This document shows, piece after piece, positions 1-9,375 of a stretch of DNA of 32,245 bases (its first letter is position 1; every line of letters starts with the position of its first letter). The notes beneath the pieces were generated by a model. The model saw nothing but the letters and a program-made list of their open reading frames with translations. It was not told where the DNA came from and made no database searches. The translations under genes were made by a program, and so were the position numbers. This DNA comes from CAZRGV01 sp964599655 (lineage in GTDB: Bacteria > Planctomycetota > Planctomycetia > Isosphaerales > Isosphaeraceae), in NCBI GenBank assembly GCA_964599655.1, contig CAZRGV010000067.1, positions 1-32,245 on the forward strand, given 5' to 3'.

Positions 1-420
1 CGAGCCAGAGGCAGCCGACGGACAAGCCATCAGTGGCACCCGAGCTTTCGGAGCGCTGGCCGAGCCAGAGGCAGCGGAGGGACAAGCCACCAGTGGCACC
101 CGAGGCTTCGGAGCGCTGGCCGAGCCAGAGGCAGCCGACGGACAAGCCATCAGTGGCACCCGAGCTTTCGGAGCGCTGGCCGAGCCAGAGGCAGCCGACG
201 GACAAGCCATCAGTGGCACCCGAGCTTTCGGAGCGCTGGCCGAGCCAGAGGCAGCGGAGGGACAAGCCACCAGTGGCACCCGAGGCTTCGGAGCGCTGGC
301 CGAGCCAGAGGCAGCGGAGGGACAAGCCACCAGTGGCACCCGAGGCTTCGGAGCGCTGGCCGAGCCAGAGGCAGCCGACGGACAAGCCATCAGTGGCACC
401 CGAGCTTTCGGAGCGATGCC
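1..420. repeat. 60-bp minisatellite, seven tandem copies in two haplotypes
   Basis: Seven head-to-tail units of exactly 60 bp start at 1, 61, 121, 181, 241, 301 and 361. The array is cut by the left edge of the window, so its true length is unknown. Two unit types occur in the order A-B-A-A-B-B-A. They differ at five linked positions (unit positions 16, 19, 30, 45 and 46) and are otherwise identical, except for two changes at the end of the last copy. After 428 the similarity stops. Because 60 is a multiple of 3, most of the six frames stay open through the array. A plus-strand frame would encode a 20-residue repeat containing SERWPSQRQ and end at 581, but nothing distinguishes it from the other open frames, so coding is unproven. 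Confidence 0.97.
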
Positions 421-967
421 CGAGCCAGTGCGCGATCGCGGGGTGCCGTCCGCCCTGCCATTGCGAAATCACGAAACGAACCCGAATCGGCGATCCGGCC
501 TGTGCGTGGGATGGGCTCGGTGCGCCTGGGGTGCGCGATTTTTCACGGCGGGTGATGAACGGAAGTCGGAAACCTCCATGAGGTTGGGAGAATGAGGGGG
601 AGTTCGTTCGGCGCGCGGGATCGGGACGGTCGGCGACCGGGAACATCGAAGGGGTTGTGAGGCCCCCCAGCTCCGTGACGGTCGCCATTCTGTCCATGAT
701 CCCATTCATCAATTGATCGCTCGGACGCGGTGCCGGGTTGCCTGGTTGATGGTCCTCCGTGGCCGGGGCGAAGGTCGGGCGTTGGTGTCCCTCTCACATT
801 ATCATCGGAGTTGGCCGAGCCGGTTCGGGGGTGATCTCCGGGAAAAAGCCGGTGGTTGGTCGGCTGGCCGAGGGCCCATTCGAGGGAGGGCAGCGCAACC
901 TTTTGTGCCGTTGAGGGTTTCGCTGCGCTGCACCGGCCCTGCGGGACGACGGCTGGGCGATTGACCG
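421..967. other. Intergenic stretch without a recognisable gene
   Basis: About 550 bp lie between the minisatellite and the 3' end of the FadJ-like gene. Short open frames exist on both strands, but none has a recognisable motif, a good ribosome-binding site or consistent codon use. A plus-strand frame running out of the repeat array stops at 581. No tRNA-like fold or strong hairpin with a T-tract was seen. It probably holds the 3' untranslated region of the FadJ-like gene. Confidence 0.6.
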
Positions 968-3192
968 TCAGGCCTCCTTGGCGACGGCCCTGGGGAGCGG
1001 GTAGAAGCGTTCGCCGGTGCTGGCCATGCGGGTCAGCGATTCGGTTGGGGCGAACCGCGGGCCCAGGGATTGGAACGGTTCGAGCCGCTTGAGCAAGGCG
1101 TCGGCGCCTTCGGCGTCGGCCCAGCGGAGGAGGCCGCCTCGCCAGGGGGGGAAGCCGATGCCGAGGATCAGGCCCATGTCGACGTCGGCGGGCTCGCGGA
1201 CGATGCCTTCTTCCAGGGTACGGGTGGCTGCGAGGAGCGGGGGGAGGAAGGAGAGCTCGGCTGCGACGGGTGCGGCGTGCGGGTGGCGTCGAGGAGCATG
1301 GGGAGGAAGAGGCGGTCGGTGAGCCGCGACTCATCGAGCGGAGGGGCCTCGCCGGTTCGGTGGGCGGCCAGGATGGACTCGACCTCGGGGTCGGCCTCGG
1401 GCTTGCCTGCCTTGCCGGTGTAGCGGCGGAACCCCTTGCCCGACTTCTTGCCGAGGCGGCCGGCCTTGACCAGTTCGTCGAGGATTGGGGTCGGCACGGC
1501 GCGATCGGGGTAGGCATGGGCGAGCACCTTGCCGGCGTAAAGGGAGGTGTCGAGGCCGACCATGTCCTGCAAGGCGATCGGGCCGACCGGCATGCCGAAG
1601 CGTGTGGCGGCCTTGTCGATCGTGTCCATCGGCACGCCTTCCTGCAAGAGCAGCAGGGCCTCGTTCATGTAGGGGAAGAGCACCCGGTTGACGAGGAACC
1701 CGGCGCAGTCGCGGACGACGATGGGGGTTTTGCGAATGCGCTTGGCCAGGGCGACGATGGTGGCGACCGTCTCGTCGCTGGTCCGCTCGCCGCGGATAAC
1801 CTCGACGAGCTCCATGCGGTCGACCGGGTAGAAGAAGTGCATGCCGACGAACCGCTCGGGGCTCGGGGCCGAGGCGGCCATGCGGGTGATCGAGATGGTC
1901 GAGGTGTTGCTGGCGAGGATGGCGTCGTCGCGAAGGACCCCGGCGAGCTTGCGGAAGGTTTCGGTCTTGATCGTTTCGTTCTCGGTGACGGCCTCGACGA
2001 CGACATCGCAGTCGGCGAAGACCAGGGGCGAGGTGGAGGTGCTCATCAGGCCGAGCATCTGGGCGAGGTCGCGGGGGGTGGCGCGGCCGATTTTGATGCG
2101 GCTCATCACCACTTCCTCGGCGCGGTTCAGGCCGGCGGCGATGCGGTCGTCGTCGACGTCGACCATGGTGGTGGGAATGCCCGATCGGGCATGGGCGGTG
2201 GCGATGCCCGAGCCCATCAGGCCGGCTCCCAGCACGCCGACGCGGCGGACGTCGCGAGGCGTGATGCTCGGGTCGTCGACGCCGGGGTCGCGCGCCAGGC
2301 GCTGCTGCATGAAGAAGACGCCGATCAGGTTGGCCGAGATGGGCGAGCCCATCAGTTCGAGGGCGGCGGCTTGCTCGGCCTTCAGACCTTCGTCGAGCGG
2401 CAGGTTGCACCCTTCGCGGATGGCCTTCAAGGCGACCAGCGGCGCGGGATACTGCCCCTTGGTCTTGGCCTGGACGGCCCCTTCGGCAACGCCGAAGGTG
2501 AACATCATCTGGGTTTCGTTCAGGCCGACGGGCTGGCGTCTGGTCGTGCGAGTCTGCTTCCACTCGCCGGTTTCCACGAGGTCGTTGACGCGGCGAACGC
2601 CCTCGTCGACGAGGGCGCCGGGCGGAACGGCGTCGAAGGCGAGGCCGAGGGCGGCGGCCTTCGCGGCATCGACCGGCTCACCGGTGGTGATCATCTGAAT
2701 GGCGTTGTGAACGCCGATGAGTCGAGGCAGGCGCTGGGTGCCGCCCCAGGCGGGAAGCAGGCCGATCTTGACCTCGGGCAGGGCGATCTTGGTGGCCGGC
2801 GACGAGGAGACGATGCGCTCGTCCATGGCGAGGATCAGCTCGGTTCCTCCGCCCATGCAGTTGCCGTCGACGAGGGCGACGGTCGGGAAGGGGAGGTTGC
2901 TGACCCGGCCGAAGAGCTGGTGGCCGAAGCGGATGGCGCTGGTGACCTGCTCCTTGGAGGCGAAGGCGAGGGCCCCAAGCTCGTTGAGGTCGGCCCCGGC
3001 GATGAACTGGCCGGGCTTGCCGCTTCGGAACAGCAGGCCCCGCAGGTCGGTGCGCTTTTCCAGCGCGCCGAGGAGACCCGCGAGCTCCATGAGCACCGCC
3101 TGCCCGAGGGTGTTGACCTTTTTGTCGGGCAGGTCGAAGGTGACCAGGGCGATCTTGTCGTCGCGCTCTTCGAGGCGGAATGCGTTGGCCAT
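968..3192 (-). CDS. FadJ/FadB-type multifunctional beta-oxidation enzyme (enoyl-CoA hydratase / 3-hydroxyacyl-CoA dehydrogenase), frame broken near the 3' end
   Basis: This enzyme hydrates enoyl-CoA and oxidises 3-hydroxyacyl-CoA in fatty-acid beta-oxidation. Residues 1-190 form a crotonase domain with FIAGADL (63-69), GGGTE (114-118) and LPEVKIG (138-144). The NAD-binding GAGLMGSG lies at 322-329, the dehydrogenase signature SNTSTISI follows at about 428, and His452 sits in MHFFYP. The C-terminal domain begins near FLVNRVLFPYMNEA (499-512). The start ATG at 3192 has GGAG five bases upstream; the open frame continues further upstream without coding character. The frame is lost after LLDATR (about 1279): the same frame runs into nonsense to a stop at 1168, while the expected ending (EEGIVREP, then ILGIGFPPWRGG) continues in another frame to the stop at 968. 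Either this is a real frameshift (pseudogene or two fragments) or an assembly error. No thiolase partner is encoded in the window. Confidence 0.9.
1221..1309. repeat. Imperfect direct repeat spanning the FadJ-like frame break
   Basis: Positions 1221-1250 and 1280-1309 match at 26 of 30 bases with an offset of 59 bp, which is not a multiple of 3. Read on the minus strand in their own frames, the copies give LPMLLDATR (upstream) and LPPLLAATR (downstream). The downstream copy is in frame with the true C-terminus. Removing 59 bp would join the two reading frames. The similarity does not extend clearly beyond these 30 bases. Confidence 0.75.
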
Positions 3193-3292
3193 GGCGACTC
3201 CATCCAGGAGGGATCGGTTGTCTTGAAAACCTCGCCCGAGGTCCGCGGAGAGTCCAAGACTCGGAGCGAGTGACGACCCTGCCGGTACTACC

Positions 3293-3298
3293 ATTATA
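3293..3298 (-). promoter_or_regulatory. Candidate -10 box upstream of the FadJ-like gene
   Basis: A perfect TATAAT reads on the minus strand in the gap between the WD40 gene and the FadJ-like gene, about 100 bp before the FadJ-like start. It stands out in GC-rich surroundings. No good -35 element lies 16-18 bp upstream, so the call is tentative. It would give the last gene of the block its own promoter. Confidence 0.35.
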
Positions 3299-3377
3299 TG
3301 GCACGGCGGCCGGCCGGTCTGTTCCCTGCCGCCCGAGATCCCGAAGCATGACACGACGGGGTGTGTGCGGGCAACCC

Positions 3378-4979
3378 TCAGCGCGGCCGACGCCACCAGC
3401 ACAGCACCGCGATCAGGGCCGTGGGGATGGCGGCGATGAGGAAGGTGGTGGCGACGGGAGGGCGCGGGGGCAAGGTATAAAGCCGGAGGCGAGGGCCGCC
3501 GAGCACGGCCAGGGTCGTGCCGTTGGGGGCGAATCGGGCGTCGTCGCTGGAGGAAAACCAGGTCTGGAGCCGGCCGTTGGCGACGTCGTAGAGCTGGATG
3601 CAGTGGTTCCCCTGGAGCCTGCGGAGCAGCCAGGTCGATCGGTTGTCCTCGCGGAGGTCGGAGCGGATGGCGACGGAGCGGCCGTCGGGGGAGACGGTCA
3701 GCGGCGTGAGGTGGCCGACCTGGCTGTCCAGCCGGGCCAGCTCGGTTTCCCGATCGTTCTTCAGGGTGAGGCGTTTGACCGTCGCGAGGCCGTCGTCGGG
3801 CGTCGGCGTTCCGGTTCCCGAGAGGGCGCCGAGGGTCTGCGCGGCCAGCTCGCTCGTGTTGTCGAAGACGACCTCTTGCATGCCGGGGTCGGCGACCATC
3901 CGGCCGTAGAGCTCTTTCCGCTGGCGAGGCAAAGGTTCCGAGATGTCGTAAAGAACATGCGTGACCGGGTTGAACAGGCTGTTGTCGCCGAAGGTCGCGG
4001 CCAGAAGGGTGCCGCTCTTGTCGAATCGGAGGGCCTGGACGGTTTCATACTGCCGGGTGTGGATGGACTGGAATTCCCGGCTGGCCCGGACGTCCCAGAC
4101 GGTGATCAGCGCGGGGGCGTCTTCTCCGGAGCCGGCGGGAGATCGGGAATTCGTGCCCGAGGCGAGGAAGCGGCCATCGGGCGAAAAGGCCAGGCAGGTG
4201 AGGTCGAGACGAGGGTCGCGGTCGGAGGGGCGGACGAACGGAGACCTTCGCGTCATCGAGGACACGTCGAAGAGGGTTACGACCGTGCGCGGATCGGCTT
4301 GCGGGTCCGGTCCGTTCGATGGAGTGACGACGGCCAACGTGTCGCCGTCGGGCGAGAAGACCAGCGGCGTGAACCGGGCGACGTTTTGGATCTGGGCGAT
4401 GGGTTTGCCTTCGGCGATGTTCCAGAGGGTGACGACCGACGGGGAGTCGGGCGCGGCGGGGTCGGTCGGGCTCTCGAAGGCGAGGATCGCGCTGTCGGGT
4501 GAAAAGGCGAAGAAGCGATCGTTCGAGCGGTTGAGGGCGAACGCGATCTCCCCTCTCGCGTCGAGCGAGGCGAGGGGCTTGCCTCGGGCGACGTCCCAGA
4601 GTGTAAGCCGGGAGCCGGCCTGGGTGGCGGCGACCTTTCCGTCAGGCGAGAGAGTGATCCGGTGCAGAGGAGGTTCGTCTTCGGCGAAGCGGCCAAGCTC
4701 GACGCCGCTGGAAGCGTTCCAGAGGTGGACCGGACCCCGGTAGGCCGTGACGCGAGGCTCGTCGGGGTTGGGGGTCTTCGCGGCGGTGAGGAGCGTCTGG
4801 CCGTCGTCCGAGAATTCGAGGAAGTCTTGCCCTTCGGGTAAGGTGACGCTCGGCTCGGCCGGGAGCCACCACCAGAGGCCGGCGGCGAAGACGAGGAACA
4901 CGCCGATGGCCCAGACGGCCGCGCGGATGGCGTGGACCAGCGGCGAACACCGGGATTCTTGGGGGGAGATCGACGCCAT
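3378..4979 (-). CDS. WD40-type beta-propeller protein with membrane anchors at both ends
   Basis: The protein has 533 residues. A hydrophobic helix lies near residues 19-42 (AVWAIGVFLVFAAG followed by WWWLP), and a second helix with a basic tail is at the extreme C-terminus (TFLIAAIPTALIAVLCWW then RRPR). Between them are degenerate WD40-like units: repeated SPDG/SPDS turns followed by hydrophobic strands and endings such as LTLWDVARGK, VTLWNIAEGK and ITVWDVRASR. This fits a propeller held at the membrane, probably outside the cytoplasm, for protein interaction; the partner is unknown. The start ATG at 4979 has an AGGA about nine bases upstream. The open frame runs back to 5417, but that part is antisense-frame shadow of the SIR2 gene. 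It lies 91 bp downstream of the SIR2 gene. No catalytic motif was seen. Confidence 0.85.
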   Translation of the reverse strand: MASISPQESRCSPLVHAIRAAVWAIGVFLVFAAGLWWWLPAEPSVTLPEGQDFLEFSDDGQTLLTAAKTPNPDEPRVTAYRGPVHLWNASSGVELGRFAEDEPPLHRITLSPDGKVAATQAGSRLTLWDVARGKPLASLDARGEIAFALNRSNDRFFAFSPDSAILAFESPTDPAAPDSPSVVTLWNIAEGKPIAQIQNVARFTPLVFSPDGDTLAVVTPSNGPDPQADPRTVVTLFDVSSMTRRSPFVRPSDRDPRLDLTCLAFSPDGRFLASGTNSRSPAGSGEDAPALITVWDVRASREFQSIHTRQYETVQALRFDKSGTLLAATFGDNSLFNPVTHVLYDISEPLPRQRKELYGRMVADPGMQEVVFDNTSELAAQTLGALSGTGTPTPDDGLATVKRLTLKNDRETELARLDSQVGHLTPLTVSPDGRSVAIRSDLREDNRSTWLLRRLQGNHCIQLYDVANGRLQTWFSSSDDARFAPNGTTLAVLGGPRLRLYTLPPRPPVATTFLIAAIPTALIAVLCWWRRPR

Positions 4980-5070
4980 GGCAAAGGTTCCTCGCGGGTC
5001 GAGTCGGGGCAAGGACGTATTCGCCCGGGAAGCGGGAATGTTGGACAGGTTTCCGAAGAAAGCAGGCGCG

Positions 5071-5859
5071 TTAACGGTTCTGGTAACGGGTCCAGATGGC
5101 GTCGAGCGATTCGGCGGCCCGGGCGGTGATCTTGATGTCGACGACATCGGACAGATCGGTGCGGCCGGGGTTGATCTCGATGGTGGGGATTCCGGCCTCG
5201 TGAGCGGAGAGGACCGGTTCGAGAATGTAGGGAAAGAGGCTGCTCGTGCCGACGGAAAACACGACGTCGAAACCCCGCACCAGCTCACGACGGAGGGTCG
5301 ACATCTTGTCGTAGGGCAGCGCCTCGCCGAAGAGGACGACGTCGGGACGGACGACGGCGTTGCAGAGCGGGCAGCGCGGGGGCAGCGTCTGTGGTTCGAA
5401 CGACTCGAGCTGGGCATGCCAGTCGCAGCGCGAGCGGGTGCAGATGAGGAAATGCAGATCTCCGTGAATGTCGATGACGTTACGAGAGCCCGCCAGGCGA
5501 TGGAAGCCGTCGACGTTCTGGGTGAGGGTCCAGACGGCGGCGAAGCGGGGCTCCATCTCGGCGATGACCTGATGGCCGCGATTGAAGGTGGCCCCTTGCG
5601 AGGCGCGGGCGATCTCGGCGAGGTATTTCCAGGTCAGATCTGGGCGGACCTCCATCATGGCGCCGGAGAGGATTTCCTCGATCGGCCAATTGTCGTGGAC
5701 GGGCAGGCCGTCCTCGTAGAGCCCGCCGATGCCGCGGTAGGTGGGCAGGCCCGAGTCGGCCGAGAGGCCGGCGCCGGTGATGAACAGGATGCGCTGGTCG
5801 GGCCGGAGCAGGTCGACGACGCGGTTGACGGCGGTTTCGTCCTTGGGAGAGAAGGGCAT
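5071..5859 (-). CDS. SIR2 family NAD-dependent protein deacylase
   Basis: Sirtuins remove acyl groups from lysine using NAD+. The 262-residue product has the complete core: GAGLSADSGLPTYRG (29-43) for NAD binding, TQNVDG (113-118), catalytic His132 in IHGDL, a zinc site of Cys140/Cys145 and Cys163/Cys166, and GTSSLFP (204-210). The start at 5859 has GAGG five bases upstream and leaves 59 bp to the preceding gene; an earlier in-frame ATG at 5961 would overlap that gene and is less likely. It sits among acyl-CoA genes, so a role in reversing acyl-CoA-driven protein acylation is plausible but inferred. Whether it prefers acetyl, succinyl or longer acyl groups cannot be settled; the Tyr/Arg pair diagnostic of SIRT5-like desuccinylases was not identified with confidence. 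Confidence 0.93.
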   Translation of the reverse strand: MPFSPKDETAVNRVVDLLRPDQRILFITGAGLSADSGLPTYRGIGGLYEDGLPVHDNWPIEEILSGAMMEVRPDLTWKYLAEIARASQGATFNRGHQVIAEMEPRFAAVWTLTQNVDGFHRLAGSRNVIDIHGDLHFLICTRSRCDWHAQLESFEPQTLPPRCPLCNAVVRPDVVLFGEALPYDKMSTLRRELVRGFDVVFSVGTSSLFPYILEPVLSAHEAGIPTIEINPGRTDLSDVVDIKITARAAESLDAIWTRYQNR

Positions 5860-5918
5860 GAAGACCTCGAGGCGTTCCGGGCGTTGCTTCCTGGCGTTGG
5901 CTTGCTCGACGGTGCGGC

Positions 5919-7178
5919 TCAGGTCGTTTCCGAGGGCTGGTCGTCGAGCCATTTGTCCCACAGAGGGTTCGTTTTCTCCATGGGGATCGAGAGAGGTTCG
6001 TTGGTCGTGGCCCGCGAGCGCGCGAGGGCATCGCGGAAGATGGAGGTCAATTCGGCTTGAAGGCAGCGGGCCTCGCCTTCGGTGAGGTTCTTGACAGCGA
6101 TCAGGTCGAGGCCGTCCTGTCCGACGATTGCGACGGAGAACGGCTGCTCCTCAAGGGGGGTGGTTGAGGCGGCTTTTGACGTGCGGTTCTTGGAGCGTTT
6201 CGGGCCGTTCTTGCGGAACTCGACGCGGGCGGGGCTGGGGTCTTCGACGCGGCGGGTCCAGCCCAGTCCGAAGACCGAGAATCGCGAGGTGATCTCGGCC
6301 GGGCGGAACGACCACTTGTGGCGCGCGAACGGGGCGAACAGCGAGGCGAACCAGCCGAGGAAAATGAGCAGCCCGAACAGGATATGCAGGCTCAGAAAGA
6401 GCAAGAGGAACGGATTCAGTTCGGTGATGGCCTTCCAGACGAAGACGCCGACGATGCCGTTCCAGAAGAGGTTGAGGAACGTGACGACCGCGAAGGCTTG
6501 CAGGCGGAACGGGTCATGGCGGGTGACGAGCAGGCCGTCCCAGTCGCGTTCGAGCCGGAGGGTGCTGCCTTCGGGAAGCGCGAATCCGGACGTTCCATGG
6601 TGGTTGGGCAGCAGGGCCTCAGCGGGTTGCGTGACGATCCGGCGTGAGGAGAGCGAGTCGAGATGGTGCTCGAATTGCCGGGCGAGTTGCGAGCGGTCCT
6701 CGCGTTTCAGGCCGCTGGCGAAGGTCACGGGTTGGCCGAGGGTGATCACCTTGATGCCGAGCGCCGTGTTGTCGTTCGCGTCCCTGGACCGTTCGGATTC
6801 GAGCGAGAAGCTCTTGATCTGGTCGAGCGGAATGGTGCGTTGAGCGAGCGGGATCAGGGCGGTCTTACGGTACTGAAGGCCGTCGGGACCGAGCCGCAGA
6901 TGCTCGCGACCGAAGAACTGGACCAGGAGGATGGAGGCGACGAAGCCCCAGGCCGCGAAGAAGGGCGTCGCGAACAGGGCGTGTTCGAACGTGGGTTCGC
7001 TGATGAGTTTCCACGCCAGCATCGCGCAGCCGGCGGACCATCCGGCGATCCAGACGAGGAGAAACCCGCCCACGCCGAACGAGCCGATCCGGCGCCGGTA
7101 GACGAGGTCATCGCCTTGCGGCTCGGCACGAACGCGGGGCGTTGCGGGGGCGGAGGATTCGGAGTCGGAGGTCTCCAT
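5919..7178 (-). CDS. Four-helix membrane protein of unknown function
   Basis: The product has 419 residues. After a polar N-terminus come two transmembrane helices (about 34-58 and 66-89), a soluble stretch of about 110 residues starting REHLRLGPDGLQYRK, a second helix pair (about 205-258, including FLNLFWNGIVGVFVWK and LLLFLSLHILFGLLIF), and a charged C-terminal region rich in Lys/Arg/Ser. The soluble part after each helix pair looks like a small beta-rich domain of the kind seen in PH-like membrane proteins, but I do not recognise a named family. The start at 7178 is chosen because the frame upstream (to 7295) has no coding character; its ribosome-binding site is weak. It is the third gene of the minus-strand block, 127 bp after the acyl-CoA dehydrogenase gene. 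Confidence 0.75.
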   Translation of the reverse strand: METSDSESSAPATPRVRAEPQGDDLVYRRRIGSFGVGGFLLVWIAGWSAGCAMLAWKLISEPTFEHALFATPFFAAWGFVASILLVQFFGREHLRLGPDGLQYRKTALIPLAQRTIPLDQIKSFSLESERSRDANDNTALGIKVITLGQPVTFASGLKREDRSQLARQFEHHLDSLSSRRIVTQPAEALLPNHHGTSGFALPEGSTLRLERDWDGLLVTRHDPFRLQAFAVVTFLNLFWNGIVGVFVWKAITELNPFLLLFLSLHILFGLLIFLGWFASLFAPFARHKWSFRPAEITSRFSVFGLGWTRRVEDPSPARVEFRKNGPKRSKNRTSKAASTTPLEEQPFSVAIVGQDGLDLIAVKNLTEGEARCLQAELTSIFRDALARSRATTNEPLSIPMEKTNPLWDKWLDDQPSETT

Positions 7179-7305
7179 GGCCGGGTCCGTGGTCGAAGGG
7201 GGAACGCGGAGGACACGCCCTGTTCGGTCAAGGTAGGATCGGGCGCATGGCCGTACAAGGGCGTGTCCCGTTCCACGAGCCAGGCGACGGCCCAACCGGC
7301 GTCCG

Positions 7306-9234
7306 TCAATTCGTGCCGCCGCCCGGCGTGTTGCTGTACGACATCAGGATCTCCTGAGGCTCGATGCCGGCGATGGCTTCGAAGCCGCCGGAGGCGATCG
7401 ACTCGCCGAGCCGGGTGACCTGCTTGAAATAGCGGTCGCTCGGGCGGTTGCCGTTGAGCTTGCGCGTGAGGTCCTGGCAAAGGATATCGGCGGCTTCGTG
7501 GACGAACTCGCTGTCCTGACGGCTGGCCCAGAGGCTGGTGGCGAGCATGGTCACCATGTCCTGGATGCGCTGGGAGAGCTCGGCCATGCGGCACTGGCGG
7601 TCGGCCAGCTTGAGCTGATGCTTGGTCATCACCTCGCTGATTTCGAGACGGCTCCGTTCGAGGCGATCGGCGGCGAACTGGGCGTGGGCCTTGAGGGCCT
7701 CGGGCATTGTCGGCCACGAGGGGTTGCGCTTGCCGGCGAACAACTGGCCGGCCCGCCACTTGGCGTAGGGGGCGAGGGCCTTGCGAAGGGCCCAGAGGTG
7801 GGCGGGGTTGGCCATGTTGGGTTTCTTGATTCCGGCGGCGGCCAGAGCACGACCGACCGGCTCGAAGTAGGTTTTGCCGTGCTCCTTGATCAGGGACTTG
7901 AGGAACGCCATGCCGAGCATCTCGCCCTCCCCTTCGTAGATGCAAGGGGCGAGATATTCGTGGACGTTGTCGCCGAACATGTGACCGTGCAGGAAAGCGC
8001 GGCCGCCGTGGGTCTTCATGAAGAGTTCGATGGACGCTTCCTTCTGGGCCTCACTGCCGAAGATCTTGGCGATGATGCACTCCATCTCGCCGCGATAGCC
8101 CTGGTCGAGCAACCAGGAGCACCAGGCGACCAGCGCGTCGCAACCGACGATCAGGGCCGCGAGCCGTCCGATGCGGCGGCGGACCAGCTCCCGGGTTTCG
8201 ATCGCGGCGCCGTAGGTCTGGCGGAAGTGGGCCCAGGGCAGGATGTTGGCCAGCATCACCCGCATGGTGCCCGCGGCCGTGGCGCAGAGGGCGACGCGGC
8301 CGAGGTTCAGGCCGTGGTAGGCGACGGTCAGGCCGTCGCCCCGGACGGGCTCGAGCAGGTTCTCGGCGGGGACGCGGAAATCGCGGAACACCAGGCCGTT
8401 GTTATACGAGTGTTTGAGCGCGTAAAGGCCATATCGCTTGATCTGGAAATGCTCGTTTTCCTGATCGGGCAGGTCGGCGATGAGGACGGCCGGCTTCTCG
8501 TCGATCAGGCAGACGAGGCCGACGGTGCGGCCGGGAATGGCGTTGGTGATGAAGAGTTTTTCACCGTTGACCACGTAGTCGTCGCCGTCTCGGACCGCGC
8601 GCGTGCGGAGCGCGGTGAGGTCGGAGCCGGCGCAGGGCTCGGTGAGGGCGAAGGCGGAGAGGCGCTCGCCGCTGGCCAGCTTGGGCAGGATGCGCGACTT
8701 CTGCTCGGGGCTGCCGAACGTTCGGAGCGGATCGACCGCGCCGATGCAGCCGTGAACCGAGGCGAGCCCGGCGACGGTGGGGTCGATGGTCGCCATGCGG
8801 GTCAAGAACGGGGCGAACGCGGCGAACGGAGCGCCTTGGCCGCCGTACTCGTGATCGACCAGCAAGCCCCAGTAGCCGACGCCCGCGAGGTCGCGGAGCA
8901 CCTGAGGCGCGATCTTGCCGTTCTCGTCGTGGAAGGTGCCGGCGTCGCGATGCGAGCGGACGACCTCCATCGACTCGTGCATGACCTGCTGACAGGCGGG
9001 CGACACGGTCGGCGGCTTGGGCAAGAACAGCTCGACGGGTAGCTCGCTGTCCCAGACGGCCCGGTGCACCGGGCTATGGACCGTCTGATACTGCGGGGCG
9101 AACAGGGCTTCCACCTGTTCGTCGGCGCGGTCGAGCTTGCCGGTCTTCTGGGCTTCCTCCGCGCTCTTGCCGCCAAGGGTCAGGGCGACTTCGACGAAGG
9201 ACTGGGCTTCGGGTTCCCGGAGATCCTGGCTCAT
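7306..9234 (-). CDS. Acyl-CoA dehydrogenase, long VLCAD/ACAD9-like form
   Basis: This FAD enzyme introduces the trans-2 double bond into acyl-CoA, the first step of beta-oxidation. The product has 642 residues, about 200 more than the short- and medium-chain enzymes; the extra C-terminal helical region (after about 445) is the feature of very-long-chain types. Signature stretches are FALTEPCAGSDL (195-206), NGEKLFITNA (223-232) and YEGEGEML (433-440), where Glu434 is the likely catalytic base. There is also a roughly 60-residue N-terminal lead. The start at 9234 (MSQDL) has GAGAGG nine bases upstream; that box abuts the alternative ATG at 9243, which is therefore unlikely. The FadJ-like enzyme further down the same strand could carry out the next two steps. 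Confidence 0.93.
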   Translation of the reverse strand: MSQDLREPEAQSFVEVALTLGGKSAEEAQKTGKLDRADEQVEALFAPQYQTVHSPVHRAVWDSELPVELFLPKPPTVSPACQQVMHESMEVVRSHRDAGTFHDENGKIAPQVLRDLAGVGYWGLLVDHEYGGQGAPFAAFAPFLTRMATIDPTVAGLASVHGCIGAVDPLRTFGSPEQKSRILPKLASGERLSAFALTEPCAGSDLTALRTRAVRDGDDYVVNGEKLFITNAIPGRTVGLVCLIDEKPAVLIADLPDQENEHFQIKRYGLYALKHSYNNGLVFRDFRVPAENLLEPVRGDGLTVAYHGLNLGRVALCATAAGTMRVMLANILPWAHFRQTYGAAIETRELVRRRIGRLAALIVGCDALVAWCSWLLDQGYRGEMECIIAKIFGSEAQKEASIELFMKTHGGRAFLHGHMFGDNVHEYLAPCIYEGEGEMLGMAFLKSLIKEHGKTYFEPVGRALAAAGIKKPNMANPAHLWALRKALAPYAKWRAGQLFAGKRNPSWPTMPEALKAHAQFAADRLERSRLEISEVMTKHQLKLADRQCRMAELSQRIQDMVTMLATSLWASRQDSEFVHEAADILCQDLTRKLNGNRPSDRYFKQVTRLGESIASGGFEAIAGIEPQEILMSYSNTPGGGTN

Positions 9235-9375
9235 GATGACCATCCTCTCGGTCGGAGAGCGGGCGTGGCGCGAGGCGAGGGGCCAACCGGACCTCGTGCC
9301 GTCCTCTCACCGGATTGTAACGGACTCACGACGGCGGGGCGGAGGAAATCTTCGGTTCCGCCCGGACGCTTCGCG

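Noticed and set aside
33..581. Plus-strand frame through the minisatellite (182 codons)
   Set aside because: It is open only because the 60-bp unit lacks stops; most other frames in the array are open as well, and after the array it shows no recognisable protein. Kept as a repeat only.
1270..3273. 667-codon plus-strand frame
   Set aside because: It is antisense to the FadJ-like gene, whose domains and motifs are unmistakable. Long antisense frames are common in GC-rich genes.
4980..5417. N-terminal extension of the WD40 protein
   Set aside because: The extra 146 codons overlap the SIR2 gene in another frame and are Ser/Pro/Arg-rich shadow; the helix-bearing start at 4979 has its own ribosome-binding site.
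7498..9042. 514-codon plus-strand frame
   Set aside because: Antisense shadow of the acyl-CoA dehydrogenase; its composition (Gly, Asp, Glu, Val rich) is typical of reverse-strand reading.
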